Part shown: positions 1 through 7,587 of the stretch, piece after piece
How positions within the stretch are numbered: position 1 is the stretch's first letter
How the letters are laid out: the number at the start of each line of letters is the position of its first letter
From: Natronomonas salinimetallica
Lineage (GTDB): Archaea; Halobacteriota; Halobacteria; Halobacteriales; Haloarculaceae
DNA: 37,132 nt
Direction of reading: 5' to 3'
Assembly: GCF_013839515.1 (NCBI RefSeq)
Contig: NZ_JACDNQ010000007.1
Location: forward strand, 145,013-182,144
The notes under the pieces: model-generated
Told to the model about the DNA's origin: nothing
The model's database searches: none
What the model saw: the letters and a program-made list of their open reading frames with translations, nothing else
Program-made: the position numbers and the translations under genes

Positions 1-248
1 AGAGGCGTGTGGACTGCGGGACGTGTAGCTTGCGAAAGCGGCGGGGCGGTTCGTGGCTGGTTCGGAGGCCCAGCCCGGCCGGGACCGATGTGAAGCCGGG
101 CAATACCTACCGGAGGGGCCGGATCGAAGCCCAGCCATACCTGAAGCAACCGGTGACCGGGCGAAGAGTCCAGCACAGCCTCCGAGGGATGCAAATATCC
201 CGACTCACAGGAACCACCTCCCCGCCGGCGAACCGATCCGGAGCGACA
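1..248 (+). other. possible structured RNA, unidentified
   Basis: This GC-rich stretch has no convincing coding frame but contains several short local hairpins: 55-60 with 70-75, about 76-79 with 95-98, and 186-190 with 197-201 (GGGAT/ATCCC around a 6-base loop). It ends just before the TATA-like box of the tRNA-Leu gene. I looked for the conserved core of SRP RNA (GGAAGG...AGCAGC) and of RNase P RNA (GAGGAAAGUCC, ACAGAA) and found neither, so no family is assigned. It could be the 3' part of an RNA gene starting outside the window, or only GC-rich spacer. Confidence 0.25.
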
Positions 249-258
249 GCTATTTTTG
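249..258 (+). promoter_or_regulatory. TATA-like box of tRNA-Leu
   Basis: The T-rich element GCTATTTTTG stands about 25-33 bases before the first base of the tRNA, the usual spacing for an archaeal TATA box when transcription begins at or just before the mature 5' end. It is the only A/T-rich patch between the GC-rich upstream stretch and the tRNA. Confidence 0.5.
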
Positions 259-282
259 GGTGACTCCGGTACGGGAGACTGC

Positions 283-367
283 GCGCGGGTTGCCGAGCCA
301 GGCCAAAGGCGCAGCGCTTAGGACGCTGTCCCGTAGGGGTCCGCCGGTTCGAATCCGGTCCCGCGCA
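283..367 (+). tRNA. tRNA-Leu (anticodon UAG)
   Basis: The acceptor strands GCGCGGG (283-289) and CCCGCGC (360-366) pair perfectly, with A367 as discriminator. The D arm starts TTGCCGAGCC, the anticodon stem is CAGCG/CGCTG around the loop CTTAGGA (anticodon TAG), and the T arm contains GGTTCGAATCC. The long variable arm and the 85-base length identify a class II tRNA, fitting leucine. The encoded gene has no CCA end and no intron, so it should decode CUN leucine codons after processing. Confidence 0.96.
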
Positions 368-594
368 CTGAGCAACGGAGCGTAGCGACCGAGCGAACGA
401 GCAGGCACGGATGCGAACCTCGTCAGTCGCGCACAGCGAAGCGAGCACGGCTGATAATTTGGAGGAGGATAGAAACGAAACGTGGTACGTCATTTCGTAG
501 AGAATGACGGTATGAAAGAGTGTGTCGCAAGTGGTGAAACAAGACACAGAATGAGACATCGTATCGGAGTGTACGACTGGAATCAGCCGCCGAA

Positions 595-1056
595 CTATTT
601 GGAACGACTATCGGTGCAGTTTGCCGCCAGATCACAGGCTGTGTCTACGCACTCGTGTTTCGGAAACGGAGCAGGCTGCACGCTGTACGTGTAGCGATAC
701 GGACGTTCATCTGCGTCCAGTTTGAGATCGTAGGCGTAAATGATGCCATCTTCGACGCCGAGTTGGAGCGTTCCGTTGATCGGTGGTGGCGCTTGGGAGT
801 CCGGATCCGTCCCGGTCACTTGATATGTGATAACCGGGACGTCGTAGCGAGCCGTTGTATTGGTCGCCTCCCAAGTATACGAATCGAGGAGCATCGTATG
901 CCGACCGATATTTGTGGGTGCAATTTCCCCATAATATCGATAGTATGCATCAGTGGTTTGGGCGAGAGACGACCGTACGTTCGGGCGAATCGCGGGAGAC
1001 GGCGACGGCTTCGAGTCGGTCTCGAGCCGTCCCGAATACGACGTGGAGAAATATAT
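595..1056 (-). pseudogene. 5'-truncated secreted or lipoprotein remnant
   Basis: An open minus-strand frame runs about 153 codons from just inside a stop at 1057-1059 to a stop at 595. It has no ATG until 894 and no signal peptide. The translated text (for example LLDSYTWEATNTTARYDVPV, then TGTDPDSQAPPPINGTLQLG and KLDADERPYRYTYSVQPAP) has the composition of the C-terminal half of a haloarchaeal exported beta-rich lipoprotein, possibly the DUF7537-like group (inference). The missing N-terminus, the A/T-rich upstream DNA and the absence of a promoter suggest a decayed remnant. A short real gene starting at 894 (99 residues) is the alternative. Confidence 0.45.
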
Positions 1057-1059
1057 CTA

Positions 1060-1661
1060 CAATCTGTGTGTTTTGTTATTTCATACTTCAAATTATATAT
1101 TAAACGGCGTTCCGACTCCTCTGTCACGCCACTCGAAGCGGATAGCCACCTTCACCGAGAACTGCTCCGACGTCGTCCCCGCCAGCGGCCCGAGAATCCA
1201 CGCCTCTGGGCCGGTACTGCCGGTATAATTCGGTTCGAACCCGTCACGCTGTTCGCTTTGCCGCGGTCGAATAGCGGCGTAGGTGGTGACCCCCGCTCGC
1301 ATACGGGTCGACCGCGGATCGCTCCCCCGGAACGGTCGGGATCACTCGGGACCGACCCGATGGGTCCAGCCGTCGATAGCGACGTGACTCCGGCCGATAG
1401 CATAGAAGACGTGTCTCCGCTACTGCGCGAAAATATATTTATCGAATACAGTCAAAAAATTTGAGTGTTTGGGTGAATCGATCGGGACCGAACGGCGGTT
1501 CACAACCGGTATACATCTCGTACTGGCGGCCGTATGGCGGCTGTACCGACCTGGAGTACCACGACGGACATCCCCGTTTGAAACCGTTTTCGCCATGTCG
1601 ACCCACCGCGGAAACGTGGCTTCGAGCCCACGCCGTCCGGTGGAAGCATACCCGACCTCCG
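1060..1661. other. gene-poor stretch, possible second remnant
   Basis: No confident gene lies here. A 69-codon minus-strand frame (1302-1093) ends in text that looks protein-like (GPEAWILGPLAGTTSEQF, SVKVAIRFEWRD) but has no start context, signal or promoter, so it may be the tail of another decayed exported protein. Around it are A/T-rich patches (about 1050-1110 and 1430-1462) and otherwise unremarkable spacer. The T-arm-like string GGTTCGAACCC at 1232-1242 falls inside that frame and is not part of a tRNA. Confidence 0.3.
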
Positions 1662-2045
1662 TTATGTGATCCGCGAGCCGTAGGCCTCGGGCGGGAGTAA
1701 CTCGTCGAATCCCGATTCGGCGGCCGGTTCGATTTCGAGCATCCAGCCGTCCCCGAAGGGGTCGTCGTTGAGGAGGGCGGGCGTATCGGTGAGCTCCCCG
1801 TTGACGGCTCTGACATCGCCGGAGATCGGCGCATAGAGATCGGAGATGGATTTGACCGATTCGATGACGCCGAACGGGTCGCCCGCCTCGACCGTCTCGC
1901 CGACCGACGGGAGTTCGACGAACACGATCTCGCCGAGTTCGTTCCGGATGAACGCCGTGATCCCAACCCGTACGGTGTCGCCCTCACGGCGGGCCCACTC
2001 GTGAGTCTCCAGATACCGACGATCACTCGGTGGCTCAGAGTTCAT
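1662..2045 (-). CDS. gcvH: glycine cleavage system H protein (lipoyl carrier)
   Basis: This 127-residue protein matches the family length. It has the H-protein order: an early THEWAR segment, VGITAFIRNELGEIVFVELP, and the lipoylation loop GVIESVKSISDLYAP with the modified lysine at about residue 65. In the glycine cleavage complex H protein shuttles the aminomethyl arm between GcvP, GcvT and Lpd. No gcvT or gcvP is in the window, while lipA and lpd are immediately upstream on the same strand. Here it may serve mainly as the carrier on which lipoate is built and then passed to other enzymes, a role known for GcvH in some organisms (inference). It starts 110 bases after lipA ends. Confidence 0.95.
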   Translation of the reverse strand: MNSEPPSDRRYLETHEWARREGDTVRVGITAFIRNELGEIVFVELPSVGETVEAGDPFGVIESVKSISDLYAPISGDVRAVNGELTDTPALLNDDPFGDGWMLEIEPAAESGFDELLPPEAYGSRIT

Positions 2046-2155
2046 GGATGTGTCGTTCTCGGGTTACCCTCCGCGTCGGTCCGGTTTAAGCGGTTCGGTG
2101 GATGACTCACGACGATGGGGCGCGGCGATCAATCACCCTCGGTCACGCCCCCGCA

Positions 2156-3082
2156 TCAGCTTCGATCCGCCACGTCCCTGGCGTCCTCGATCGGTATCCC
2201 GTCCTGAAGCAGGGCCTTCACGAAGAACTCCCCGGCTTTGAACGACGAGCGGACCATCGGGCCGGACGCGGAGTAGAGGAAATCGAACTCCTCCTCGGCG
2301 ATCCGCTTCCAGATGTCGAACTTATCGGGGTGGACGTATTCGAACACTTCGAGGTGCCGCGTTGACGGCTGAAGGTACTGACCGAAGGTGACGATGTCGA
2401 CGCCGACCGACCGGAGGTCGCTCAGTGTCCGATACACCTCGTGGTCGTACTCGCCGACCCCGAGCATCAGCGACGTCTTCGTGTAACTGTCGGACGTACG
2501 GCCGAGCTCCCGGAGGACCGAGAGCGACTGTTCGTAGGACGCACGCCGATCGCGGACGGGCCACTGGAGGCGGCTGACGGTCTCGACGTTGTGGGCGATG
2601 ACGTCCGGGTCGGCGTCGGTGATCTTTCGGACCAACTCCGGTTCACCCTGAAAATCCGGGATCAGGACCTCGATGAGCGTATCCGAATTGCGGCGGCGGA
2701 TCTCCCGGATCGTCCGCGCGAAGTGGCCGGCCCCCTGATCGGGCAGATCGTCGCGGTCGACGCTCGTCAACACGACGTACTCCAAACCGATCTTGCTGAC
2801 CGCGCTCGCGACGTTTTCGGGCTCATCGGGGTCGAGGGGGTCCATGCCACCCGTTTCAACGTCACAGAAGTTACAGCCCCGAGAGCAGCGATCGCCCATC
2901 AACATGAACGTCGCGGTTCCGGGACCGTCGCGGCCGCTCCAACAGTCCCCGAGGTTCGGGCAGTTCGCTTCCTCACAGACGGTGTGAAGACCGTGATCGC
3001 GCAGGACGGATTTGATTTCGGTGAAGCGCTCGCCAGCCGGCGGCCGAACCTTCAACCACTCCGGCTTTTGAGAACGGCTCAT
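2156..3082 (-). CDS. lipA: lipoyl synthase (radical SAM)
   Basis: LipA inserts two sulfur atoms into a protein-bound octanoyl chain to make the lipoyl cofactor, at the cost of its auxiliary iron-sulfur cluster. The 308-residue protein shows both cluster motifs: C36-EEAN-C41-PNLGD-C47 for the auxiliary cluster and C66-SRG-C70-NF-C73 for the radical SAM cluster. The late RSSFKAGEFF segment matches the conserved RSS motif that supplies a serine ligand. It lies between lpd and gcvH on the same strand, so the enzyme, its likely carrier protein and the lipoamide reductase are clustered. No lipB or lplA is visible, so octanoyl loading must be encoded elsewhere. Confidence 0.97.
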   Translation of the reverse strand: MSRSQKPEWLKVRPPAGERFTEIKSVLRDHGLHTVCEEANCPNLGDCWSGRDGPGTATFMLMGDRCSRGCNFCDVETGGMDPLDPDEPENVASAVSKIGLEYVVLTSVDRDDLPDQGAGHFARTIREIRRRNSDTLIEVLIPDFQGEPELVRKITDADPDVIAHNVETVSRLQWPVRDRRASYEQSLSVLRELGRTSDSYTKTSLMLGVGEYDHEVYRTLSDLRSVGVDIVTFGQYLQPSTRHLEVFEYVHPDKFDIWKRIAEEEFDFLYSASGPMVRSSFKAGEFFVKALLQDGIPIEDARDVADRS

Positions 3083-3164
3083 ACCCGCAGTTACTCGACG
3101 AGGAACAAAAAGGTATGGTCACGAGACCGGGGATCCGAGCGCCGAAAGCGCCGACGCGGGCCGT

Positions 3165-4583
3165 TCACTCGTTAAGGGTATGGATCGCCTCGTTTCGAGC
3201 GTTCGCGGCCGCCTCCATGACCGCCTCACCGAGCGTCGGGTGGGTGTGTACGGTTCTTGCGACGTCGGCCGCGGTCGCCCCCATCTCGATGGCTACGGAG
3301 ATCTCGGCACCCAGTTCCGATGCCTCGGGGCCGACTATCTGTGCGCCGAGGATCGTTCCGGTGGTCCCGTCCGCGACGATCCGCACGAACCCCTCGGTCT
3401 CGCCGATGGTAAGCGCACGCCCCGACGCGCGCATCGGCATGCGTCCGACGGCGGGGTCTTTTTCCGCCGCCTTCGCGTCGGCTTGGGTCATCCCGATCGT
3501 ACAGATCTCCGGATCGGTGAACACAGCGGCGGGAATCGCCGCTGGGGTATGCGGCTCTCCGTTGCCCGTGATGACGTCGGCTGCAATCTCGCCCTCGTTG
3601 CTCGCTTTGTGTGCGAGCATCGGCTCGCCGGCGACGTCACCGACAGCGAAGATTCCGTCGGTACTCGTCCGGGTCCGCTCGTCCGTCCGGATGAACCCCC
3701 GCTCGTCCGTGTCGATGCCCGCGTTCCCCGGATCGATCGTATCCGTGACCGGCTCTCTGCCGACCGCCACGACGACGGCGTCCGCCTCGTACTCGGATCG
3801 CTCGCCGGCTTCCGTCTCGGTTGTGAGACGCGTCCCGCCGTCGATCGGCGTCCAGTCCGTCGCTCCCTCGCCGAAGCGGAACTCCACGCCGAACTCCTCC
3901 GCTCGCCGTCTGACTATCCGGGCGACGTCCCGTTCGTACTCCGGCAGTGCTCGATCAAGCATCTCGATGACCGTCACGTCGACACCCGCCTTCGCGAGGA
4001 CCGTCGAAAGCTCCATGCCGATGTACCCGGCACCGACGACGAGCAGCCGCCCCGGACGCTCCCCGAGTTTGAGGACGTCGGTCGACGAGAGGACGTGCTC
4101 GCCGTCGAATTCGACGCCGGGTAGCCTGATCGGGCGTGACCCCGTAGCGATGACGGCGCTGTCGAACGCGATCGACCCCCGCTCCCGACCGTCCTTTCGG
4201 ATCCGAACCGCCCGTTCGCTCGCGAACTCCGCGACGCCGTCGACCAGCGTCACCCCGTTCGCGTTACACAGCTTCTCGATCCCCCCTGTGAGCCGTTTCA
4301 CCACGCCGTCCTTCCAGTCGATCATCCCGCCGAAGTCCACCGCGACGTCGCCGTGGATGCCCATCCGCTCGGCGTTGTTTGCGTGATAGGCGACGTCAGT
4401 CGCCGCGATGAGTGCCTTCGACGGGATGCAGCCGACGTTGAGGCATGTTCCGCCGTAGGCGTCTCTCTCGACGAGGGCCACCTCCTGGCCGGACTGTGCT
4501 GCCCGGATCGCGGCCACGTATCCGCCGGGACCCGCACCGATAACGACCGTATCCACGTCTTTCGGGAACGTCTGTGCAGACAT
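3165..4583 (-). CDS. lpd: dihydrolipoamide dehydrogenase (E3)
   Basis: A flavoprotein of 472 residues that reoxidises dihydrolipoyl groups with NAD+. The N-terminal FAD site reads VIGAGPGGYVAA (residues 14-25). The redox disulfide is C47-LNVG-C52 in GGTCLNVGCIPSKA, a second Rossmann motif is VVGAGYIGMEL, and the C-terminal HTHPTLGE carries the catalytic His-Glu pair contributed across the dimer. It is the first gene of an lpd-lipA-gcvH minus-strand set (82 bases to lipA, then 110 to gcvH). It could serve the acetoin dehydrogenase complex encoded 5-8 kb away and the glycine cleavage system. An A/T-rich patch (4594-4602) lies closer to the start than a usual leaderless TATA box. Confidence 0.97.
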   Translation of the reverse strand: MSAQTFPKDVDTVVIGAGPGGYVAAIRAAQSGQEVALVERDAYGGTCLNVGCIPSKALIAATDVAYHANNAERMGIHGDVAVDFGGMIDWKDGVVKRLTGGIEKLCNANGVTLVDGVAEFASERAVRIRKDGRERGSIAFDSAVIATGSRPIRLPGVEFDGEHVLSSTDVLKLGERPGRLLVVGAGYIGMELSTVLAKAGVDVTVIEMLDRALPEYERDVARIVRRRAEEFGVEFRFGEGATDWTPIDGGTRLTTETEAGERSEYEADAVVVAVGREPVTDTIDPGNAGIDTDERGFIRTDERTRTSTDGIFAVGDVAGEPMLAHKASNEGEIAADVITGNGEPHTPAAIPAAVFTDPEICTIGMTQADAKAAEKDPAVGRMPMRASGRALTIGETEGFVRIVADGTTGTILGAQIVGPEASELGAEISVAIEMGATAADVARTVHTHPTLGEAVMEAAANARNEAIHTLNE

Positions 4584-4671
4584 CGTACGACTACATTATA
4601 TCGGTGGGCAATAACTCCAGGGGGTGTTTTTTATGCGGATGCTCCTCCCGAGGACGTCCTCACGAAAGATA

Positions 4672-4681
4672 CAATTATACG
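4672..4681 (+). promoter_or_regulatory. TATA-like box of the esterase gene
   Basis: CAATTATACG is centred about 33 bases before the ATG at 4710. This spacing fits an archaeal promoter with a very short or absent leader and helps choose the 4710 start over longer in-frame extensions, which would run into the divergent lpd gene. Confidence 0.45.
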
Positions 4682-4709
4682 TTTCTATACGAATGACACG
4701 AACGAAGCG

Positions 4710-5651
4710 ATGACATCCACACTTGATCCCCAAGTCGAGGACTATCTCCACGGACTCTCCGAACAGGGGCTCCCACCGCTGCACCGACTGTCCCTCCGGG
4801 ATGCCCGCGAGACGTATCGCGAACTCAGCGTGCCCGACGAGCCGCCGAGCAGCGTCGCGTCCGTGACGGATCGCACCGTGCCCGGTCCAGGTGGGGAGAT
4901 CCCGATCCGCGTCTACGAACCGGCCGCCGACGGGGCGTTGTGTCCCCTCGTGTTTTTCCACGGCGGCGGGTGGATGCTCGGGGATCTGGAGACGCACGAC
5001 GCGCTGTGTCGAGCCCTCGCGAACAGTACCGAATGTATCGTGGTCTCCGTCGACTACCGGCTCGCGCCGGAACACCGGTTCCCGTCCGGACTCGAAGACT
5101 GTTATGCGGTGACACGATGGGTCGCGAACAACGCCGAGACGATCGGGTGTGGATCGGATACGTTGGCCATCGCCGGCGACAGCGCGGGGGCGGCCCTCGC
5201 GGTGGGTGTCAGCCTGCTCTCCCGGGACAGGGACGGCCCTGCGATAGCCTACCAGGTTCTGGCGTATCCGGCGACCGATTACGCGTTCGATACGTCCTCC
5301 TACGACGAGAACGCCCAGGGGTACTTTCTCACCCGGAAGGACATGGAACGGTTCTGGAAGGGCTACCTCCGGAGCGAGCGAGACGGCACCCACCCGTACG
5401 CCTCGCCGCTTCGCACGGAACGTCTGGACGGGCTCCCGCCGTCGTGCGTCCTGACGTGTGGGTTCGACCCGCTCCGGGACGACGGACGCAGGCTCGCCGA
5501 CCGTCTGGCCGAGGCGGGCGTTCCGACCCGACACATCCAGTACGACGACATGATTCATGGGTTCTTGACGATGCTGTCCGATCCGAGGCTCGACCGGGCC
5601 GACGAGGCCATCGAAGAGATCGGTACCGAGGTCCGAAACGAGCTGTATTGA
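4710..5651 (+). CDS. alpha/beta hydrolase, HSL-type esterase
   Basis: A 313-residue member of the hormone-sensitive lipase (family IV) esterases, which cleave short- to medium-chain carboxylic esters. The oxyanion-hole motif is HGGG at 84-87, the nucleophile elbow GDSAG places Ser158, and the triad is completed by about Asp253 (CGFDPL) and His283 (MIHGF). YRLAPEHRFP at 117-126 is also typical of the family. There is no signal peptide, so it is probably cytoplasmic. It is the only plus-strand gene between lpd and the acyl-CoA synthetase, which it meets tail to tail with a 161-base gap. The natural substrate cannot be told from the sequence. Confidence 0.93.
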   Translation: MTSTLDPQVEDYLHGLSEQGLPPLHRLSLRDARETYRELSVPDEPPSSVASVTDRTVPGPGGEIPIRVYEPAADGALCPLVFFHGGGWMLGDLETHDALCRALANSTECIVVSVDYRLAPEHRFPSGLEDCYAVTRWVANNAETIGCGSDTLAIAGDSAGAALAVGVSLLSRDRDGPAIAYQVLAYPATDYAFDTSSYDENAQGYFLTRKDMERFWKGYLRSERDGTHPYASPLRTERLDGLPPSCVLTCGFDPLRDDGRRLADRLAEAGVPTRHIQYDDMIHGFLTMLSDPRLDRADEAIEEIGTEVRNELY

Positions 5652-5812
5652 CCCGGCGCTCGACGAGTCGTACGAACGGGCCATCGACCGGACGATACCG
5701 ACGGGCCGCCGTCGACGGCGGTGTCCCGCAGATCTCGGTGTGGGGTCTCCGAACGCCCCCGTCCGTTGGAACCCGAATGCGACGGCTGGCGGGGACCGAA
5801 ACCGCGTCCGCC

Positions 5813-7462
5813 TCACTCCGTTCGGTGGTCGGCGCGTTCGGGTGCAGCCCCTTCGATCAACGCCTCGTCGGCGTACCGTTCGCGGACGACCGCCTTCGAA
5901 AACTTTCCGGTCGTGGTCTTTGGGATCTCCTCGAGATACTCGATTGCGTCCGGCAGCCACCACCCCGGATACTCCGCCCCGAGGCGGTCTAGGATCGTCT
6001 CGGATAGCGCGTCCGGATCGGCTCCGTCGGTCGGAACGACGAACGCGACGGGCCGTTCTTGGTATTTCTCGTGGGAGACGCCGACGACGACGGCCTCGGC
6101 GACGTCGTCGGTGGCCATGATCGCGTCCTCGAGTTCGATCGATGAGATCCACTCGCCGGCCGATTTGATGACGTCCTCTGCCCGGTCGACGACGTCGACG
6201 TATCCCTCTTCGTCGACGGTAACGATGTCGCCGGTCTTCAGCCACCCTCCCTCGAAGTCCGCCTCATCGGTGGCGGGGCGTCCGAAGTACTCCGTCGTGA
6301 CCCACGGACCGCGGATCCATAGCTCACCGAACGCCTCGCCGTCCCACGGGACCTCCTCGCCCTCGTCGTCGACGACCCGTATCTCGAGGCCGGGGAGGAC
6401 CAGCCCCTGTGTCGTACGGCGTCGGAGCCGGGTCTCGTAGTCGGCGTCCGCGAGCGTGTACTTCGGATTGGAGACCGTCCCGATCGGGGACAGCTCGGTC
6501 ATACCCCACGCGTGAACGATCTCGACGTCGCGGTCATCGAACCACCGGATCATCGATTCGGGGGCCGCGGCCCCGCCGACGGCGATCGTCTCGAGATCGG
6601 CGAGACCGACGTCGGCGTCCTCGACGTAATCGATGAGGTCGAGCCAGACCGTCGGAACGCCGGCCGTGATCGTGACACCCTCCTCCCGAATGAGTCTCAC
6701 GACGTCCTCCGGATCAGGCGAGGGGCCGGGATAGACGTGTTTGGCACCGGCGGCGGTCGCGGCGAATGGGAACCCCCACGCATTGACGTGAAACATCGGC
6801 ACGACTGGCATAACCGTGTCACCGTCATCTATCGGAATTCCCTGCGGCGTCAGCGTCGCCATCGTGTGGCTCCACAGCATCCGGTGGGTGTACTCGACGC
6901 CCTTCGGCTCGCCCGTCGTCCCCGAGGTGTAACACAGCCCCGCGGGCTGTGTCTCTTCGATCTCGGGCCAGTCGTACTCGCTGGAACGACCGGCTATGAA
7001 CGCCTCGTAGGATACCCCCTCGACGGTGTCGGATTCGGTTTCGCCCATCAGGACGAACTCGATCCCCTCGAACTCGGGTGCGCCCGAGGCCACCGCCGCG
7101 AGTTTCGGTGCGAGCGAGTGATCGACGAAAATCAACTGATCGTCGGCCTCGTCGACGATGTGGCGGATGTGCGTGTCGGGAAGCAGTGGGTTGATCGTAT
7201 GGAGCTGTGCGCCGATCGACGGGACGGAAAAGTACGTCTCGAAGTGGCGGTGGTGGTTCCAACAGAACGTTCCGACCCGGTCACCCTTTTCGATGCCGTA
7301 CGCCGAGAGGGCGTTGGCAAGTCTGGCCGTCCTCTCGCCGTACTCTTTATACGTGTACCGGGTCCTCCCCTCGTGGGTCCGTGAGACGACCTCTCGGTCC
7401 GGATAGAGATTCACCGCACGCCACAGAAACGATCGTAACGTCTGGCTCGTTTTGTCTGACAT
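5813..7462 (-). CDS. acyl-CoA synthetase (AMP-binding, fatty acid ligase type)
   Basis: A 549-residue ANL-superfamily enzyme that activates a carboxylic acid through an acyl-AMP and then forms the CoA thioester. The P-loop-like motif YTSGTTGEPKG is at 178-188. Further motifs are GMTELSP, GWLKTGD with the later DRAEDVIKSAGEWIS, and a C-terminal PKTTTGKFSK containing the adenylation lysine. These are typical of medium/long-chain fatty acid ligases. I chose the ATG at 7462 because a TATA-like box (7487-7494) sits 25-32 bases before it; the frame stays open upstream to 7582 but would overlap the divergent promoter. The substrate is unknown. Its place beside the acetoin genes hints at short acids, but that is inference. 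Confidence 0.93.
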   Translation of the reverse strand: MSDKTSQTLRSFLWRAVNLYPDREVVSRTHEGRTRYTYKEYGERTARLANALSAYGIEKGDRVGTFCWNHHRHFETYFSVPSIGAQLHTINPLLPDTHIRHIVDEADDQLIFVDHSLAPKLAAVASGAPEFEGIEFVLMGETESDTVEGVSYEAFIAGRSSEYDWPEIEETQPAGLCYTSGTTGEPKGVEYTHRMLWSHTMATLTPQGIPIDDGDTVMPVVPMFHVNAWGFPFAATAAGAKHVYPGPSPDPEDVVRLIREEGVTITAGVPTVWLDLIDYVEDADVGLADLETIAVGGAAAPESMIRWFDDRDVEIVHAWGMTELSPIGTVSNPKYTLADADYETRLRRRTTQGLVLPGLEIRVVDDEGEEVPWDGEAFGELWIRGPWVTTEYFGRPATDEADFEGGWLKTGDIVTVDEEGYVDVVDRAEDVIKSAGEWISSIELEDAIMATDDVAEAVVVGVSHEKYQERPVAFVVPTDGADPDALSETILDRLGAEYPGWWLPDAIEYLEEIPKTTTGKFSKAVVRERYADEALIEGAAPERADHRTE

Positions 7463-7486
7463 ACTGCATCCATATCGGTGCCGTGA

Positions 7487-7494
7487 CTTTATCC
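7487..7494 (-). promoter_or_regulatory. TATA-like box of the acyl-CoA synthetase gene
   Basis: On the minus strand this reads GGATAAAG, about 25-32 bases before the ATG at 7462. It supports that start and a leaderless transcript. It shares a 125-base divergent intergenic region with the promoter of the E2-like gene. Confidence 0.45.
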
Positions 7495-7555
7495 TGCCGG
7501 CTGTTTCCCCCGTCCGAGGGAGGACGAGCGAGCCGCCTCCAGATAAGAGATACGT

Positions 7556-7565
7556 TTTAGTATAC
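7556..7565 (+). promoter_or_regulatory. TATA-like box of the E2-like lipoyl gene
   Basis: TTTAGTATAC lies 23-32 bases before the ATG at 7588, a good archaeal TATA position for a leaderless transcript. The E2-like gene therefore has its own promoter and is not part of the minus-strand acoABX transcript. Confidence 0.55.
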
Positions 7566-7587
7566 CGCCATTCATACACCATTTATA

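Noticed and set aside
1-248. SRP RNA or RNase P RNA
   Set aside because: The invariant sequence cores of both were searched for by eye on both strands and not found.
1225-1245. tRNA remnant suggested by GGTTCGAACCC
   Set aside because: No acceptor, D or anticodon stems can be placed around it, and it falls within a protein-like frame.
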